Shown piece by piece: positions 26,304-36,031 of a stretch of DNA of 64,000 nt. The DNA is from Paenibacillus luteus. GTDB taxonomy: Bacteria; Bacillota; Bacilli; Paenibacillales; Paenibacillaceae. Numbering within the stretch: the first letter of the stretch is position 1; the number at the start of each line of letters is the position of its first letter. The position numbers and the translations under genes were made by a program. The notes under the pieces were generated by a model that was not told the origin of the DNA, did no database searches, and saw only the letters and a list, made by a program, of their open reading frames with translations. The stretch covers positions 1-64,000 of the forward strand of contig NZ_SKCD01000015.1 of NCBI RefSeq assembly GCF_006542765.1. Reading direction: 5' to 3'.

Positions 26304-29300
26304 TTAGGAATTATTGTCGAATGTTTCCTTGGCACTGCGGAGACCTGCCAGAAGCCGCTTCAGTGCCGATTCCACATCGTTAATGGCGGTTTGAAGCTCC
26401 TCCGTCCCCATATCCGGCTGCTTAACAATTCGCTCTACCTCACATACCGCTTCTAACAATTCATAGGCGGACAAATAACCAGCTGCTCCTTTTAAAGTAT
26501 GAGCCATCCGCTTGACGATCGTCAGCTCGGACTGCTTAACCATCATACGAAGCTGATCGGCGAAACTATCATAATCAAGCATAAACTGCTCCATCATATG
26601 CAGCAAAATCGGCAGCTTGCCATTGACCCGTGCTATGGCGCTATCTACGTCCATACCGGCGATCGGCGGCAGCGGGCTTTTGGCAGCAGGCTCTGCAGCT
26701 TCCATACGACCGGCCTCTGCGCGCAGCTCTAGATTGCCAACGGGCTTGGCTGCTGCCTCTTCTTGCTTAAGCCAGTAGGAAATAACGGTATGCAGGCGTT
26801 CCGAAGAAATTGGCTTGGTCACGACATCATTCATGCCCTGCTTCAAATACCGTTCATGATCGTTGCGCAGCACATTAGCCGTTACCGCAATAATCGGAAC
26901 TTCATCATATTTCGATTGGCTGCGAATGAGTCTAACCGCTTCCGAGCCATCCATGACAGGCATATGAATATCCATCAAGATCAAGTCCCAGTGCTCCTCG
27001 GACAGCTTCTGGAGAACCTCCTCACCGTTTTCAGCCAAGCCTACCTCATAGCCTTGCTCCTTCAAGATCTCAATAGCGACAAGCTGATTGATTTTATTGT
27101 CTTCAGCCAGCAAAATACGCGTGTTGGATTCGTTTTTCATCACTTCGGCTGCTGGCTCAGCGTTCACTTGTTCACGGGCGTGCCCGTTTTTCTGCTCCAA
27201 TACGCTTTCAATCGCACGCAGCATGCCTGAACGCATAATCGGTTTAATCAGCAACGTGACCGGCCTTTGCGCTGCCGGGAGCTGCATCATTTCGTCGCGG
27301 CCATAGGAGGTCGTCATCGCAATCGTCTTCACGCCAGCCAGCTCCGCATCGCGGTGGAACTCCAGCCAGGTTTCGGCTCCATACATATCGGGCATTTCCA
27401 TGTCGAGAACGATTAGCTTAGGCAGCGCTCCGGCTCCAATGCGGCGCAGGCGGTCACGGGCCATTTTCCAAGAGTGGAAAGGTATCGCCGTTAAGCCGTA
27501 GGATTCTATGATTTCAATCCAATGACTGCGCATCTCATCATCATCCTCAACAATCCAGACCGGCTGCTCCATCAGCTCTTTGCGAGCCCGCCAAATATGC
27601 TCTGGATAGCTGTGCAGCACTTTGAACGGAAGCGTAAAGAAAAATTGGCTGCCCACGAATGCTTCACTCGACACCTCCAGCTTACCGCCCATCAGCTCAA
27701 CCAATGATTTGGAAATGACTAGGCCAAGCCCCGTACCACCGAACTTACGGGTCGTTGAACCATCTGCCTGCGTAAATGGCTTAAACAGCTTATCGACCTG
27801 ATCCGAACTCATGCCGATACCCGTGTCTGCTATCGTAAAGCGAATGCTGATTGCTTTGTCTGACTCTTCTACCAGCTCCAATTGCAGTCTTACATGCCCG
27901 CGGTTCGTAAACTTAATGGCATTCATACACAGGTTGAGCAGCACCTGCTCCAATCGAAGCGCGTCTCCAATAATCGACTGCGGCAAACGCTCCGGAGTCG
28001 CAATGATAAACTCAAACTGCTCCTTGCCACCCATAAATACGCTTAATTGATCGCTTATTCGGTGCATGAGCTCGTCTGGCCGGAACGGCTGGCGTTCGAT
28101 ATCCACCTTGCCCGCTTCAATTTTGGAGAAATCCAAAATATCGTTAATTAGGCGAAGCAGCGTCTCCGAAGAGGTGTTCATCTTATCCATATAGTCCTTC
28201 TGTGATGCGGACAATCCCGTTTTGCGCATTAATTGCGTCAAGCCAATTATGCCATTGAGCGGCGTTCTGATCTCATGGCTCATCAGAGCAAGGAAGCTGC
28301 TCTTCGCCTGGTTCGCTTCCTCCGCTTCAAGCGTAGCGCGGATGAGCTCTTCCTGCACCAGCTTTTGCTCCGATATATCGCGGGCTATACAGGAGAAATA
28401 CAGCTCGCCCGTGTCCTCGTTCTGGTGCGCCACGACAACCATCGACACATGAACCGCTTCGCCATCGCTTCTAATCAACTGAGCTCCGCTTTCCCAGAAA
28501 CCAAATTCCTTCGCCAGCGCGGCTCCCTTCACAAGCTCGGAATACATATCCGGCTGAGAGTGATCCCTGACGGAATATTTACCATTTACTGCACTTTGCA
28601 AGCCGAGCATCTCTCTGCCTGCGCGGTTCATGTAGACAACCTTGCCTTCCGAACTGACGGAGGCGATTAAGTCTTTGGCTGACTCTACGATATCGAGCAA
28701 GCGATTGCGCGCTTTCTCCATGTGCTTGCGGTCGGAAATATCAAGCACCATGCCAACGACGCCGGAGAAACGCCCATTGCGGTCGCGAAGGCCGTTGGAG
28801 CTGTGCAAGGTCGGTATGCGTGTTCCATCCTTATGTATAAATGTCCACTCTCGCTCATAGGAGAAATTTTCGGACCGCAGCTCCTTGAACACCTCAAGAC
28901 CCGGCTGAATCTCTCTGCCAAGCTCAAGCGTAAGCTTCTCAGCTTCCAAACGAATTTCATCAAGATCCATAAACATTAGGGGAGTAGCGATGCCTGCCAG
29001 TTCTTCCGTTTTGTAGCCCAACATCTCCTCAGCCGTTTTGTTCAAATAGGTCACTTTATAATGCTCATCCAGCACGATAAAGGCATATTGATTCTGATTA
29101 ATAATAGCCTCCAACCGGTCAAACATATCCTGCAAATGCTCCATCATCCCATTGACGGAATGACCTAACTGCCCAATCTCATCATGCGGCTCTACTTCAA
29201 GATGCTCCGCTTGGAATCGGCCCGCTGCAGCCTGCTCTGTTACGCCCAGTATTCCTTCAAGACGCTTCACAATCCGCTCAAAATATAAATAAAAGAAGAT

Positions 29301-30170
29301 TACAATAATTAATTCGGAGACGGCAATCGTCGTAAAAATACGCCAAAAGATCGGCTTCATTTGACTCTGAAGCTCCGACATCGGCACCTGCAGCGCAAAT
29401 CGCCACGGGGTATCGTTCACCTTCGTATGGAAAATAGAATAAGAGGTACCCTCGATATTAAGCCCTGTTACGCCCTGCTCCGACTCCATTAGCTTGCCAG
29501 CAACCGGAAGCCAATCGGAATTCTTGTCAAATAAACTGATATTATCGATCAGATCCAAATTGGAACAATAAATGACACCGCCACTATCATTAAACAGGCG
29601 CACGAGCGTGTTCTCTTCTGCAAATTCGATAAAGGGACGCATGGTAGAAAATACGATGGAAGCATACACGACGCCCTTCAGCTCATTGGTTGCCCCATAA
29701 ACGGGCACGACAATCAGCGATTGCTTCGTATCGGAGAAAGAAGGCATAAACGGATCGGTTATGACAATCTTTCCATCCGTTGCTTCCTGATAGAAAGTCT
29801 CCGAGCTTAGATTGGTCCGCCCGCCATCGGTACGCAGAGCCATTCCGTCTTCATCTATGAAACCAATCGAATGGTAGATAAAGCCGCCGCGAACGAGCTC
29901 GCGTCCGAAATAATGAAGTCGCTCCTCATCCGTGCCGAATCGAACGACCTCCGTCCGGCTCATGACGACAACCTCAGCCTTGCGAATCGCCATCCATGAG
30001 GCCAAATTATTCGCCCGTATATTTTGCTTGCTTGTTGTTTTCTCAATTTCTGATTGAAGCATGGCTTCCTTCACGGCGGAGTAGTTGCCTACCCCTGCAA
30101 TTAATAGAGGAACCAAAGAGATGAGAACAATCAATATCAATCCTTTTGTCCGCAACGACATCTTTTTCAA
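26304..30170 (-). CDS. Hybrid sensor histidine kinase (Cache-HAMP-PAS-PAS-HisKA-HATPase-REC-REC-HPt)
   Basis: The product has about 1,288 residues. TM1 is LILIVLISLVPLLIAGVG, followed by an extracellular dCache-like domain (about 40-290), TM2, HAMP and two PAS domains. HisKA has phospho-His in LMSHEIRTPLNGIIGL, then HATPase_c. REC1 has VEDDDEM and LIVLDMEMPDM, REC2 has LAEDNKINQ and LILMDIHMPVMDG, and an HPt domain has MAHTLKGAAGYLS. This is a full phosphorelay in one protein, whose end point could be the response regulator encoded next. TTG at 30170 has AAGGGG 8 nt upstream; the ATG nine nt later has none. The ligand is unknown. Confidence 0.92.
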   Translation of the reverse strand: MKKMSLRTKGLILIVLISLVPLLIAGVGNYSAVKEAMLQSEIEKTTSKQNIRANNLASWMAIRKAEVVVMSRTEVVRFGTDEERLHYFGRELVRGGFIYHSIGFIDEDGMALRTDGGRTNLSSETFYQEATDGKIVITDPFMPSFSDTKQSLIVVPVYGATNELKGVVYASIVFSTMRPFIEFAEENTLVRLFNDSGGVIYCSNLDLIDNISLFDKNSDWLPVAGKLMESEQGVTGLNIEGTSYSIFHTKVNDTPWRFALQVPMSELQSQMKPIFWRIFTTIAVSELIIVIFFYLYFERIVKRLEGILGVTEQAAAGRFQAEHLEVEPHDEIGQLGHSVNGMMEHLQDMFDRLEAIINQNQYAFIVLDEHYKVTYLNKTAEEMLGYKTEELAGIATPLMFMDLDEIRLEAEKLTLELGREIQPGLEVFKELRSENFSYEREWTFIHKDGTRIPTLHSSNGLRDRNGRFSGVVGMVLDISDRKHMEKARNRLLDIVESAKDLIASVSSEGKVVYMNRAGREMLGLQSAVNGKYSVRDHSQPDMYSELVKGAALAKEFGFWESGAQLIRSDGEAVHVSMVVVAHQNEDTGELYFSCIARDISEQKLVQEELIRATLEAEEANQAKSSFLALMSHEIRTPLNGIIGLTQLMRKTGLSASQKDYMDKMNTSSETLLRLINDILDFSKIEAGKVDIERQPFRPDELMHRISDQLSVFMGGKEQFEFIIATPERLPQSIIGDALRLEQVLLNLCMNAIKFTNRGHVRLQLELVEESDKAISIRFTIADTGIGMSSDQVDKLFKPFTQADGSTTRKFGGTGLGLVISKSLVELMGGKLEVSSEAFVGSQFFFTLPFKVLHSYPEHIWRARKELMEQPVWIVEDDDEMRSHWIEIIESYGLTAIPFHSWKMARDRLRRIGAGALPKLIVLDMEMPDMYGAETWLEFHRDAELAGVKTIAMTTSYGRDEMMQLPAAQRPVTLLIKPIMRSGMLRAIESVLEQKNGHAREQVNAEPAAEVMKNESNTRILLAEDNKINQLVAIEILKEQGYEVGLAENGEEVLQKLSEEHWDLILMDIHMPVMDGSEAVRLIRSQSKYDEVPIIAVTANVLRNDHERYLKQGMNDVVTKPISSERLHTVISYWLKQEEAAAKPVGNLELRAEAGRMEAAEPAAKSPLPPIAGMDVDSAIARVNGKLPILLHMMEQFMLDYDSFADQLRMMVKQSELTIVKRMAHTLKGAAGYLSAYELLEAVCEVERIVKQPDMGTEELQTAINDVESALKRLLAGLRSAKETFDNNS

Positions 30171-30346
30171 GCCGCTTTCCCCTTCCACTCCGCATGAACC
30201 GCAAATGTCGAACTTTGACACTATTATACCTCTTTTGCCTATCACCTGGAGAATAAAAAAAACGCTGAAGCTCGCATGCCGCAAAACTACGGACAGCTGC
30301 TCCAGCGCTGGGATAATTAAAGTTTTAAAAGATATAAACGCTAGCC

Positions 30347-31342
30347 CTACTCCGCTGCCAGAATGGCTTCTATGCGGCTTAGTTCCTCGTCTCTGAAGTC
30401 AAGGCGGCTGAGTGCAGCCACGTTATCATCGATTTGCTCGACACGGCTTGCGCCAATTAGTGCCGACGTTACTTTCCCGCCGCGCAATACCCATGCCAGA
30501 GACATTTGGGCAAGCGATTGGCCGCGTTCCTGAGCAAGCTCATGCAGCTGCTTGATCTTATTCAGCTTGCTGTCCGTGATTTGATCTGACTTCAGGAATA
30601 CGCTTGGCCCAGCAGCACGCGAATCGGCAGGAACGCCATTCAGATAACGATTCGTCAGTAAACCTCCGGCAAGCGGAGAGAATACAATTGAACCAATACC
30701 CTCCTCTTCAAGCACATCCTGCAAGCCATCCTCGATCCAGCGGTTGAACATGGAATAGGAAGGCTGGTGAATGAGGAAAGGTGTACCGAGCTGCTTCAAG
30801 ATCGCTGCCGCTTGCGCGGTTTGCTCAGCGTTGTAGTTCGATACGCCGACGTAAAGCGCCTTTCCTTGGCGAACGACGTGATCAAGCGCAGTCATCGTCT
30901 CCTCAAGCGGCGTATTCGGATCGGGGCGGTGATGGTAGAAAATATCGACGTAGTCGAGATTCATCCGCTTCAAGCTTTGATCCAGGCTTGATATCAAATA
31001 TTTGCGTGAGCCCCATTCGCCGTAAGGGCCTTCCCACATATAATAGCCAGCTTTCGTGGAGATGATCAGTTCATCCCGGTAAGCGGCAAGGTCCTGTTTC
31101 AGAATTTGTCCGAACGTTTCTTCGGCAGAGCCCGGAGGCGGTCCATAGTTGTTAGCCAGATCGAAATGGGTAATTCCCAAATCAAATGCCCGGCGAACCA
31201 TTGCCCGTCCATTCTCAAGACGGTCAACGCCGCCAAAATTATGCCATAGCCCGAGGGATATAGCCGGCAGCTTCAAGCCGCTGCGTCCAACGCGATTATA
31301 CTTCATGCTCTCATACCGTTGCTTATCCGCCAAATACGTCAT
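30347..31342 (-). CDS. Aldo/keto reductase (YghZ/glyceraldehyde-3-P reductase-like)
   Basis: The product has 331 residues. It starts with MKYNRVGRSGLKLPAISLGLWHNFG at about residue 13, as in YghZ and the Kv-beta-like AKR group. Catalytic residues are in FDLANNYGPPPG, ISTKAGY and FYHHRPD. The C-terminus has SALIGASRVEQI for NADPH binding. ATG at 31342 follows GGAGGG. Relatives reduce L-glyceraldehyde 3-phosphate and methylglyoxal. It is not in an operon with its neighbours. Confidence 0.9.
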   Translation of the reverse strand: MTYLADKQRYESMKYNRVGRSGLKLPAISLGLWHNFGGVDRLENGRAMVRRAFDLGITHFDLANNYGPPPGSAEETFGQILKQDLAAYRDELIISTKAGYYMWEGPYGEWGSRKYLISSLDQSLKRMNLDYVDIFYHHRPDPNTPLEETMTALDHVVRQGKALYVGVSNYNAEQTAQAAAILKQLGTPFLIHQPSYSMFNRWIEDGLQDVLEEEGIGSIVFSPLAGGLLTNRYLNGVPADSRAAGPSVFLKSDQITDSKLNKIKQLHELAQERGQSLAQMSLAWVLRGGKVTSALIGASRVEQIDDNVAALSRLDFRDEELSRIEAILAAE

Positions 31343-31469
31343 TTTCGAAACCCTCCAACCAGTTCTATTGAAAACCTTCATGTTCTTTTTGTCCGCATGA
31401 AGCTCTCCTACCTATTGTACAACTGTCCATAGCCAAAAAGGAAATACATAGAATGAGCTTGCGCATTGG

Positions 31470-32915
31470 CTATCGAACATGCCTTTTGTCCAGCTTCAGA
31501 TGGGGGCTATTGCGGATCGTCTCCTCGAAGAAGCCGGGCTGTTCCTTTACCAGGCGCTCCCATGCTTCTACGCATGAAGGATCAAAGTGGCTCCCGCTCT
31601 CCTTCAAAATAATTTCCATTGCCGCTTCATGCGACATGGCCTTGCGGTAAGAACGCGAAGAAGTTAAAGCGTCATAGACGTCTGCCACAGCTGTTACTCT
31701 CGCCAATAACGGAATCTGCTCGCCTGCCAATTGGTCAGGATAGCCGCTTCCGTCCCATTTTTCGTGATGCGAGCGGATAACCGACAGTTCTTCCGGCATA
31801 AATCCAAGCCGTTTGCACAAATCATAGCCCGACACCGGATGCACTTCAATAATATTCCGCTCCTCTGGCGTGAGCTTTCCCGGCTTGTTCAGGATGGTAT
31901 CCGGGATGCGCAGCTTGCCAACGTCATGCACAAGCCCGCCCTGCGCGATCGCTCGAAGCTCGGCTGAGGTTAAGGAAAGCTCCTCTCCCAGCTTCAGAGC
32001 ATATAATGCCACCCGGTAATTATGGCCTGCGGTATAGGAATCGCGCGCTTCCGTCGTCATCACCAGCTCCCGAACGCTAGTTGACATATACGTGTTAATC
32101 CAGTCTCGCGGATTTGCGCGAAACATAAGCTTAATCGAAGCCGTAATCGATTTGGAGCTGACATATTGGGATACGATTCCCATCACCATGATAATCACTG
32201 AGGCAAGCAGCAGGAAATGATAAAGCCACCAGCTTAGATGCCAGGAATGCCCGCTTGCGATAATCACCTGTGCAACGATCATCCAACCGGAGCTATACAC
32301 GATCGCAAGCTGCAAAGGAAAACGGGAAGATAAGTAAGTCCTCATATAACGATATACCGTCCAGCCGTTCAAGAGAAAGATAAACACGCTTGCGATCCAC
32401 CGCATCGCCGTCTCCTTCAAGTGGAAGTAATGGGTCAAATCGGGGTGATACCAGAGCACCAGGCAAAAAACAAGCAGCAGCGCCGACCATCCGGGGAGCA
32501 AATATCGCTGCCAATCGGCAAGCCACTTGATAACAGGCTGATCTACTGAAACGGAGGATAGCCACAGCCAGACAGCAGCAATCATGACGCTAAGCTGCGC
32601 CGCGCTGGCCGCGATGCCAGTATGATCCATTAGAAAGCCAGGCGTCGACAACCCATGCAAAGTGAAAAGAGCGGTGAGAGATACATAAGATAACGATAGA
32701 AAACTAATCTTAATATTACGCAGCGAAATCGCAACAAAGCCGACCGCCACGGCAAGCACCAAGGATAGCGCTGAAACGAGGCTGACCATATAAAAATGCT
32801 CCTGCGGTGCGTTGATGCTTTTGTCGAGCGCCGTACCGCGCAGCATAAAATACCCTGCCAAAGGCAGCAGCATGCAAAGGATGAACCGGGTATATACCCC
32901 TATATTTTGGCGCAA
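31470..32915 (-). CDS. Membrane HD-GYP domain protein (c-di-GMP phosphodiesterase)
   Basis: The product has 481 residues. About eight membrane helices fill residues 1-255 and form an uncharacterised sensor. The C-terminal HD-GYP domain has HNYRVALYA, GLVHDVGKLRIPDTILNKPG, HPVSGYDL and HHEKWDGSGYP with intact metal ligands. It should degrade c-di-GMP. TTG at 32915 lies behind AGGAGG with good spacing; the frame open to 33005 adds an unlikely N-terminus. A second HD-GYP gene lies at 40976. Confidence 0.9.
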   Translation of the reverse strand: MRQNIGVYTRFILCMLLPLAGYFMLRGTALDKSINAPQEHFYMVSLVSALSLVLAVAVGFVAISLRNIKISFLSLSYVSLTALFTLHGLSTPGFLMDHTGIAASAAQLSVMIAAVWLWLSSVSVDQPVIKWLADWQRYLLPGWSALLLVFCLVLWYHPDLTHYFHLKETAMRWIASVFIFLLNGWTVYRYMRTYLSSRFPLQLAIVYSSGWMIVAQVIIASGHSWHLSWWLYHFLLLASVIIMVMGIVSQYVSSKSITASIKLMFRANPRDWINTYMSTSVRELVMTTEARDSYTAGHNYRVALYALKLGEELSLTSAELRAIAQGGLVHDVGKLRIPDTILNKPGKLTPEERNIIEVHPVSGYDLCKRLGFMPEELSVIRSHHEKWDGSGYPDQLAGEQIPLLARVTAVADVYDALTSSRSYRKAMSHEAAMEIILKESGSHFDPSCVEAWERLVKEQPGFFEETIRNSPHLKLDKRHVR

Positions 32916-33087
32916 GACTATTCCTCCTACAATTAGATCAAAATTATGATTATTAACGATACCGCCTGCCGCCTGCACAGGTGTAAAGTTAATTCTGGTT
33001 GTCATCTGAAAATATCACGAATTATGTAGGATAATGTTGGAATAACTTTATTCCTATCATATCATCCCTCCCGCATCTGATAAACAG

Positions 33088-33145
33088 CGAAATTACGCAA
33101 GGTGAAACGGCTATCTCCGCCCTTTGGCGGCGCGATGCGTTTCAT
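33088..33145. other. Unassigned stem-loop with symmetric internal loop
   Basis: In the 464-bp gap 32916-33379, GTGAAACG (33102-33109) pairs with CGTTTCAT (33138-33145) and CCGCC (33117-33121) pairs with GGCGG (33126-33130). The stems are separated by a 7x7 internal loop. A small GCG/CGC hairpin lies just before. No T-run follows. It could belong to the leader of either flanking gene. It matches no riboswitch consensus that I know. Nothing else is recognised in the gap. Confidence 0.4.
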
Positions 33146-33379
33146 TCCGAGAAATATAGTGAAAGTATAGCTAAGGATATACTATCTCTATATTTTAGAA
33201 TAAGCGGGCTTTCGGCCTGACACTCCACCTTTCACGCTTGATATCGGTGGCCGCATGCGCTTACAATGGAGACGAATCGACAAAAGGCAAGAAGTTGTAT
33301 TTTTATTTTAGATTAAGGTTTTTTGAAGCATGTTTTGTTATAGTATTGAAAGACAGGTAAATCGAAGGGAGTTTATGGA

Positions 33380-34537
33380 ATGGATAACAAAGAATCGCAG
33401 TCCAAAAAAGACGTAGAAAACGAATTGGCTGCGAAAGAAGAGCTTCACACAACTGAGAACGACATACGATTGGACAAGCTATCCGAGCAAGATGCTGCAA
33501 TTGAAGAGGAGCTTCGCTCGGAATCAAACGGTGGGCTTCCAGAGTCTCCAAACGATGGGTTCAATCCAGCAGCTCCAAGTCATGACGACCATCAGCAAGC
33601 GCCTAAAGGTGGCGGAGGCGGCAAAGCATGGATCGTTATTTCCGCGCTACTGGCTGTTGTGCTTATCATCGTATTGATCAAACCGCCATTTGGTGGAGCT
33701 GACAATGAGTCCGTGGCTACCGTCAACGGCACCAACATTAGCAAAGAAAGACTCTACGATGAGTTAATTACGGCTGGCGGCCCTGCAACGCTTGAGAACC
33801 TTATCACTCAAGAACTCATCCAGCAGGAAGCGAAAGCGAGCAACATCACCGTTACTGACGCGGACATTGACTCCGAGATTGAACTGATCAAGAAGAGCTT
33901 CGGATCAGACGAGGAGTTCAACTCGACGCTTGCCCAATACAATATGACGGTTGAAAGCTTGAAAAAAGATACAAAAATCAATCTTACGATTCGCAAAATT
34001 CTAGAACCAAAAACGGACGTAACGGACGAAGAGGTTCAACAATACTACGATGCAAACAAGGCTTCCATGGGTACGCCTGAGGAAATTCAAGCTTCCCATA
34101 TCCTTGTAGCAACGAAAGAAGAAGCAGATGCGATCTTGGCCGAGCTTAAGCAAGGCGGAGACTTCGCAGCCATTGCCAAAGAAAAATCGATCGATCCAGG
34201 CTCGAAGGATAACGGCGGCGACCTTGGCTTCTTCGGTAAAGGCGACATGGTTGCCGAGTTTGAAGAAGCAGCATTCGCGCTCAAAATTAATGAAATCAGC
34301 GCTGTTGTTCAATCGCAGCACGGTTTCCACATCATTAAGAAAACAGCTGAGAAGGCTGCTGTTGTTCCAACTTTTGAAGAGAAGAAGGAAGAAATCAAGA
34401 AGCAGCTTGTGGCTACGGAAGCCAATCAGCTTTCCGAGGCTTGGATGAGCGAGATTCGCGCCAAAGCAAAGATTACTAACACTTTGACGCCTGAAACATC
34501 TCCAGCACCTTCAGCTACTACAGAAACAAAAGAATAA
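33380..34537 (+). CDS. PrsA-like parvulin foldase, single-pass membrane form
   Basis: The product has 385 residues. A charged cytoplasmic region (1-80) is followed by one membrane segment WIVISALLAVVLIIVLI (about 84-100). Then come a SurA/PrsA N-terminal-like domain (SVATVNGTNISKERLYDELI) and a parvulin PPIase domain (IQASHILVATKEEAD to SQHGFHIIKK). The tail is Thr/Pro/Ala-rich. PrsA of B. subtilis is a lipoprotein; here there is no lipobox and the anchor is transmembrane. It should fold exported proteins outside the membrane. Start ATG 33380 has GGGAG upstream. Confidence 0.9.
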   Translation: MDNKESQSKKDVENELAAKEELHTTENDIRLDKLSEQDAAIEEELRSESNGGLPESPNDGFNPAAPSHDDHQQAPKGGGGGKAWIVISALLAVVLIIVLIKPPFGGADNESVATVNGTNISKERLYDELITAGGPATLENLITQELIQQEAKASNITVTDADIDSEIELIKKSFGSDEEFNSTLAQYNMTVESLKKDTKINLTIRKILEPKTDVTDEEVQQYYDANKASMGTPEEIQASHILVATKEEADAILAELKQGGDFAAIAKEKSIDPGSKDNGGDLGFFGKGDMVAEFEEAAFALKINEISAVVQSQHGFHIIKKTAEKAAVVPTFEEKKEEIKKQLVATEANQLSEAWMSEIRAKAKITNTLTPETSPAPSATTETKE

Positions 34538-34550
34538 TTAATGTCACCCA

Positions 34551-34604
34551 AAAGAGCAGCCACTTGCAGAAGCTTAACAGCCGATGCGATGCTGCTCTTT
34601 TTGT
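34551..34604 (+). terminator. Terminator of the foldase gene
   Basis: AAAGAGCAGC (34551-34560) pairs with GCTGCTCTTT (34591-34600), followed by TTTGTT. A second imperfect inverted repeat (AAATCCACCC with GGGTGGATTT) lies at about 34617-34660. The rest of the gap up to 34990 shows nothing certain. Confidence 0.8.
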
Positions 34605-34990
34605 TAGATAGGCAAAAATCCACCCTGTCGCTCGGAGGGAGGAGCTTGGGGTGGATTTGGCTTCAGGGTTCGCAAGCTGGCGGTTCCTTTCATTTCAGCA
34701 GCTTATCGTCTTTTAGTGCGACTTATTAGTGCGACATTTTAGTAACACCTGCTGTGCTCTGAAGTTAATATATACTATGCCATTCTCTTAAAAGGGAGTA
34801 GATGATTGTTTTACTAGATTCGACCATTTTTAAACAGCCATATTTTGTGCAAGCGGTGAGCGGACTGATGGCAGGGAATGCAAAATGACTCTATAGGCGG
34901 GGATTAGGCTATAATAATTGCAATATCGTGTTAAGCAAATATGGTATGATGGGGAAAATAGGACATGCTTTTATTACTGGAGGGAATCAA

Positions 34991-35863
34991 GTGAGCAACT
35001 ATGAAGTACGCAGCTACAAGGACACCTATACGTTATATGAATTAACCGATAAAAACACCGACTCCCGTGTGCTTGTCTGCCCGGAGCGCGGAGGAATCAC
35101 CATCGGCTGCCAACTGCATGGGCTTGAGCTTTTTTACTTAGACAAGGAAACCTTTGAGAATCCTACTGCGAATATTCGCGGCGGCAATCCTGTATTGTTC
35201 CCGATCTGCGGTCAGCTAGAGAACGGGATATATGAGTGGAATGGCCAAACTTACAAAATCGCTAACCACGGTGTTGCGCGCACCGCTGCTTGGGACGTTG
35301 TGTCGACCTCTACGGAGGGCGAGGCTTCCATTACCATTCGCCTGCAAAGCAATGAAGAGACGCTTCGCGTCTATCCTTTCCACTTCGAGCTTACATTTAC
35401 TTACGCCCTGCAAGACGGCCAATTACATACTCGCCAGCAGTACCGCAACTTAAGCGAGGCAGCTGCAATGCCTTTCTACGCTGGCTTTCATCCGTATTTC
35501 GCAATCGATTCGGACAAAAAGATCGGCTACGATATCGAAGCAACCCGCTATATCGACTACAACGACAATGTAGAGAAGCCATTCGATGGCGTCATCGATC
35601 TGGAAGGGCTAGTTGAGTCGGTTTGCTTACTTGATGCGAAGAAAAGTGAAATTTCCTTCCCCGCACTGCAAGGTGCCCGCGTTCGCCTGACTTACGATGA
35701 TATTTTCAAATACATGGTGCTGTGGTCGGTGAAGGATCGTCCGTTCGTATGCGTAGAGCCATGGATGGCGATGAACGGCGAGCTGACGCGCCAGAAAGAA
35801 CTCGTTATGCTCAACGCCGGTGAGGAATTGCGTGCAAATGTGACGATCAGCTGCGAGCGTTAA
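34991..35863 (+). CDS. Aldose 1-epimerase family protein
   Basis: The product has 290 residues and a galactose-mutarotase fold. Family motifs are GNPVLFPICGQL, KIANHGVART, the catalytic-type His in YAGFHPYFAID and CVEPWMAMNGEL. Members interconvert sugar anomers; LacX-like and hexose-6-phosphate-type relatives exist, and the substrate here is not clear. GTG at 34991 follows GGAGGG with good spacing. The longer frame from 34928 is not supported. It appears monocistronic. Confidence 0.88.
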   Translation: MSNYEVRSYKDTYTLYELTDKNTDSRVLVCPERGGITIGCQLHGLELFYLDKETFENPTANIRGGNPVLFPICGQLENGIYEWNGQTYKIANHGVARTAAWDVVSTSTEGEASITIRLQSNEETLRVYPFHFELTFTYALQDGQLHTRQQYRNLSEAAAMPFYAGFHPYFAIDSDKKIGYDIEATRYIDYNDNVEKPFDGVIDLEGLVESVCLLDAKKSEISFPALQGARVRLTYDDIFKYMVLWSVKDRPFVCVEPWMAMNGELTRQKELVMLNAGEELRANVTISCER

Positions 35864-35959
35864 GCTGAGCTTTACCTGGATTTATTGGGATGTACCTAGC
35901 TGGACCGAGCTGAATTAACGGGAGAAATTCTCCTTAAACCTCTGAATATCTTTCAAACA

Positions 35960-36003
35960 CCAAAAAAGGAGGGACGCGCCCATAAACAGCGCTTCCCTCC
36001 TTC
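35960..36003 (-). terminator. Terminator of deoC
   Basis: AAGGAGGGA (35967-35975) pairs with TCCCTCCTT (35994-36002), with a T-run on the minus strand. Just upstream (35914-35938) is one copy of a GGGAGAAATTC intergenic element. Confidence 0.85.
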
Positions 36004-36031
36004 TCATTTTATAGACAGCATGCCGCTTAGC

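Noticed and set aside
33081-33150. c-di-GMP-I riboswitch before the HD-GYP or foldase gene
   Set aside because: The conserved GCAAACC and GGACGCAAAG segments are absent on both strands, so it is left as an unassigned structure.
34780-34905. AAAAGGGAGTAG resembling the start of a yybP-ykoY manganese riboswitch
   Set aside because: The downstream conserved parts could not be matched, and the next gene is an aldose epimerase, not a metal exporter.
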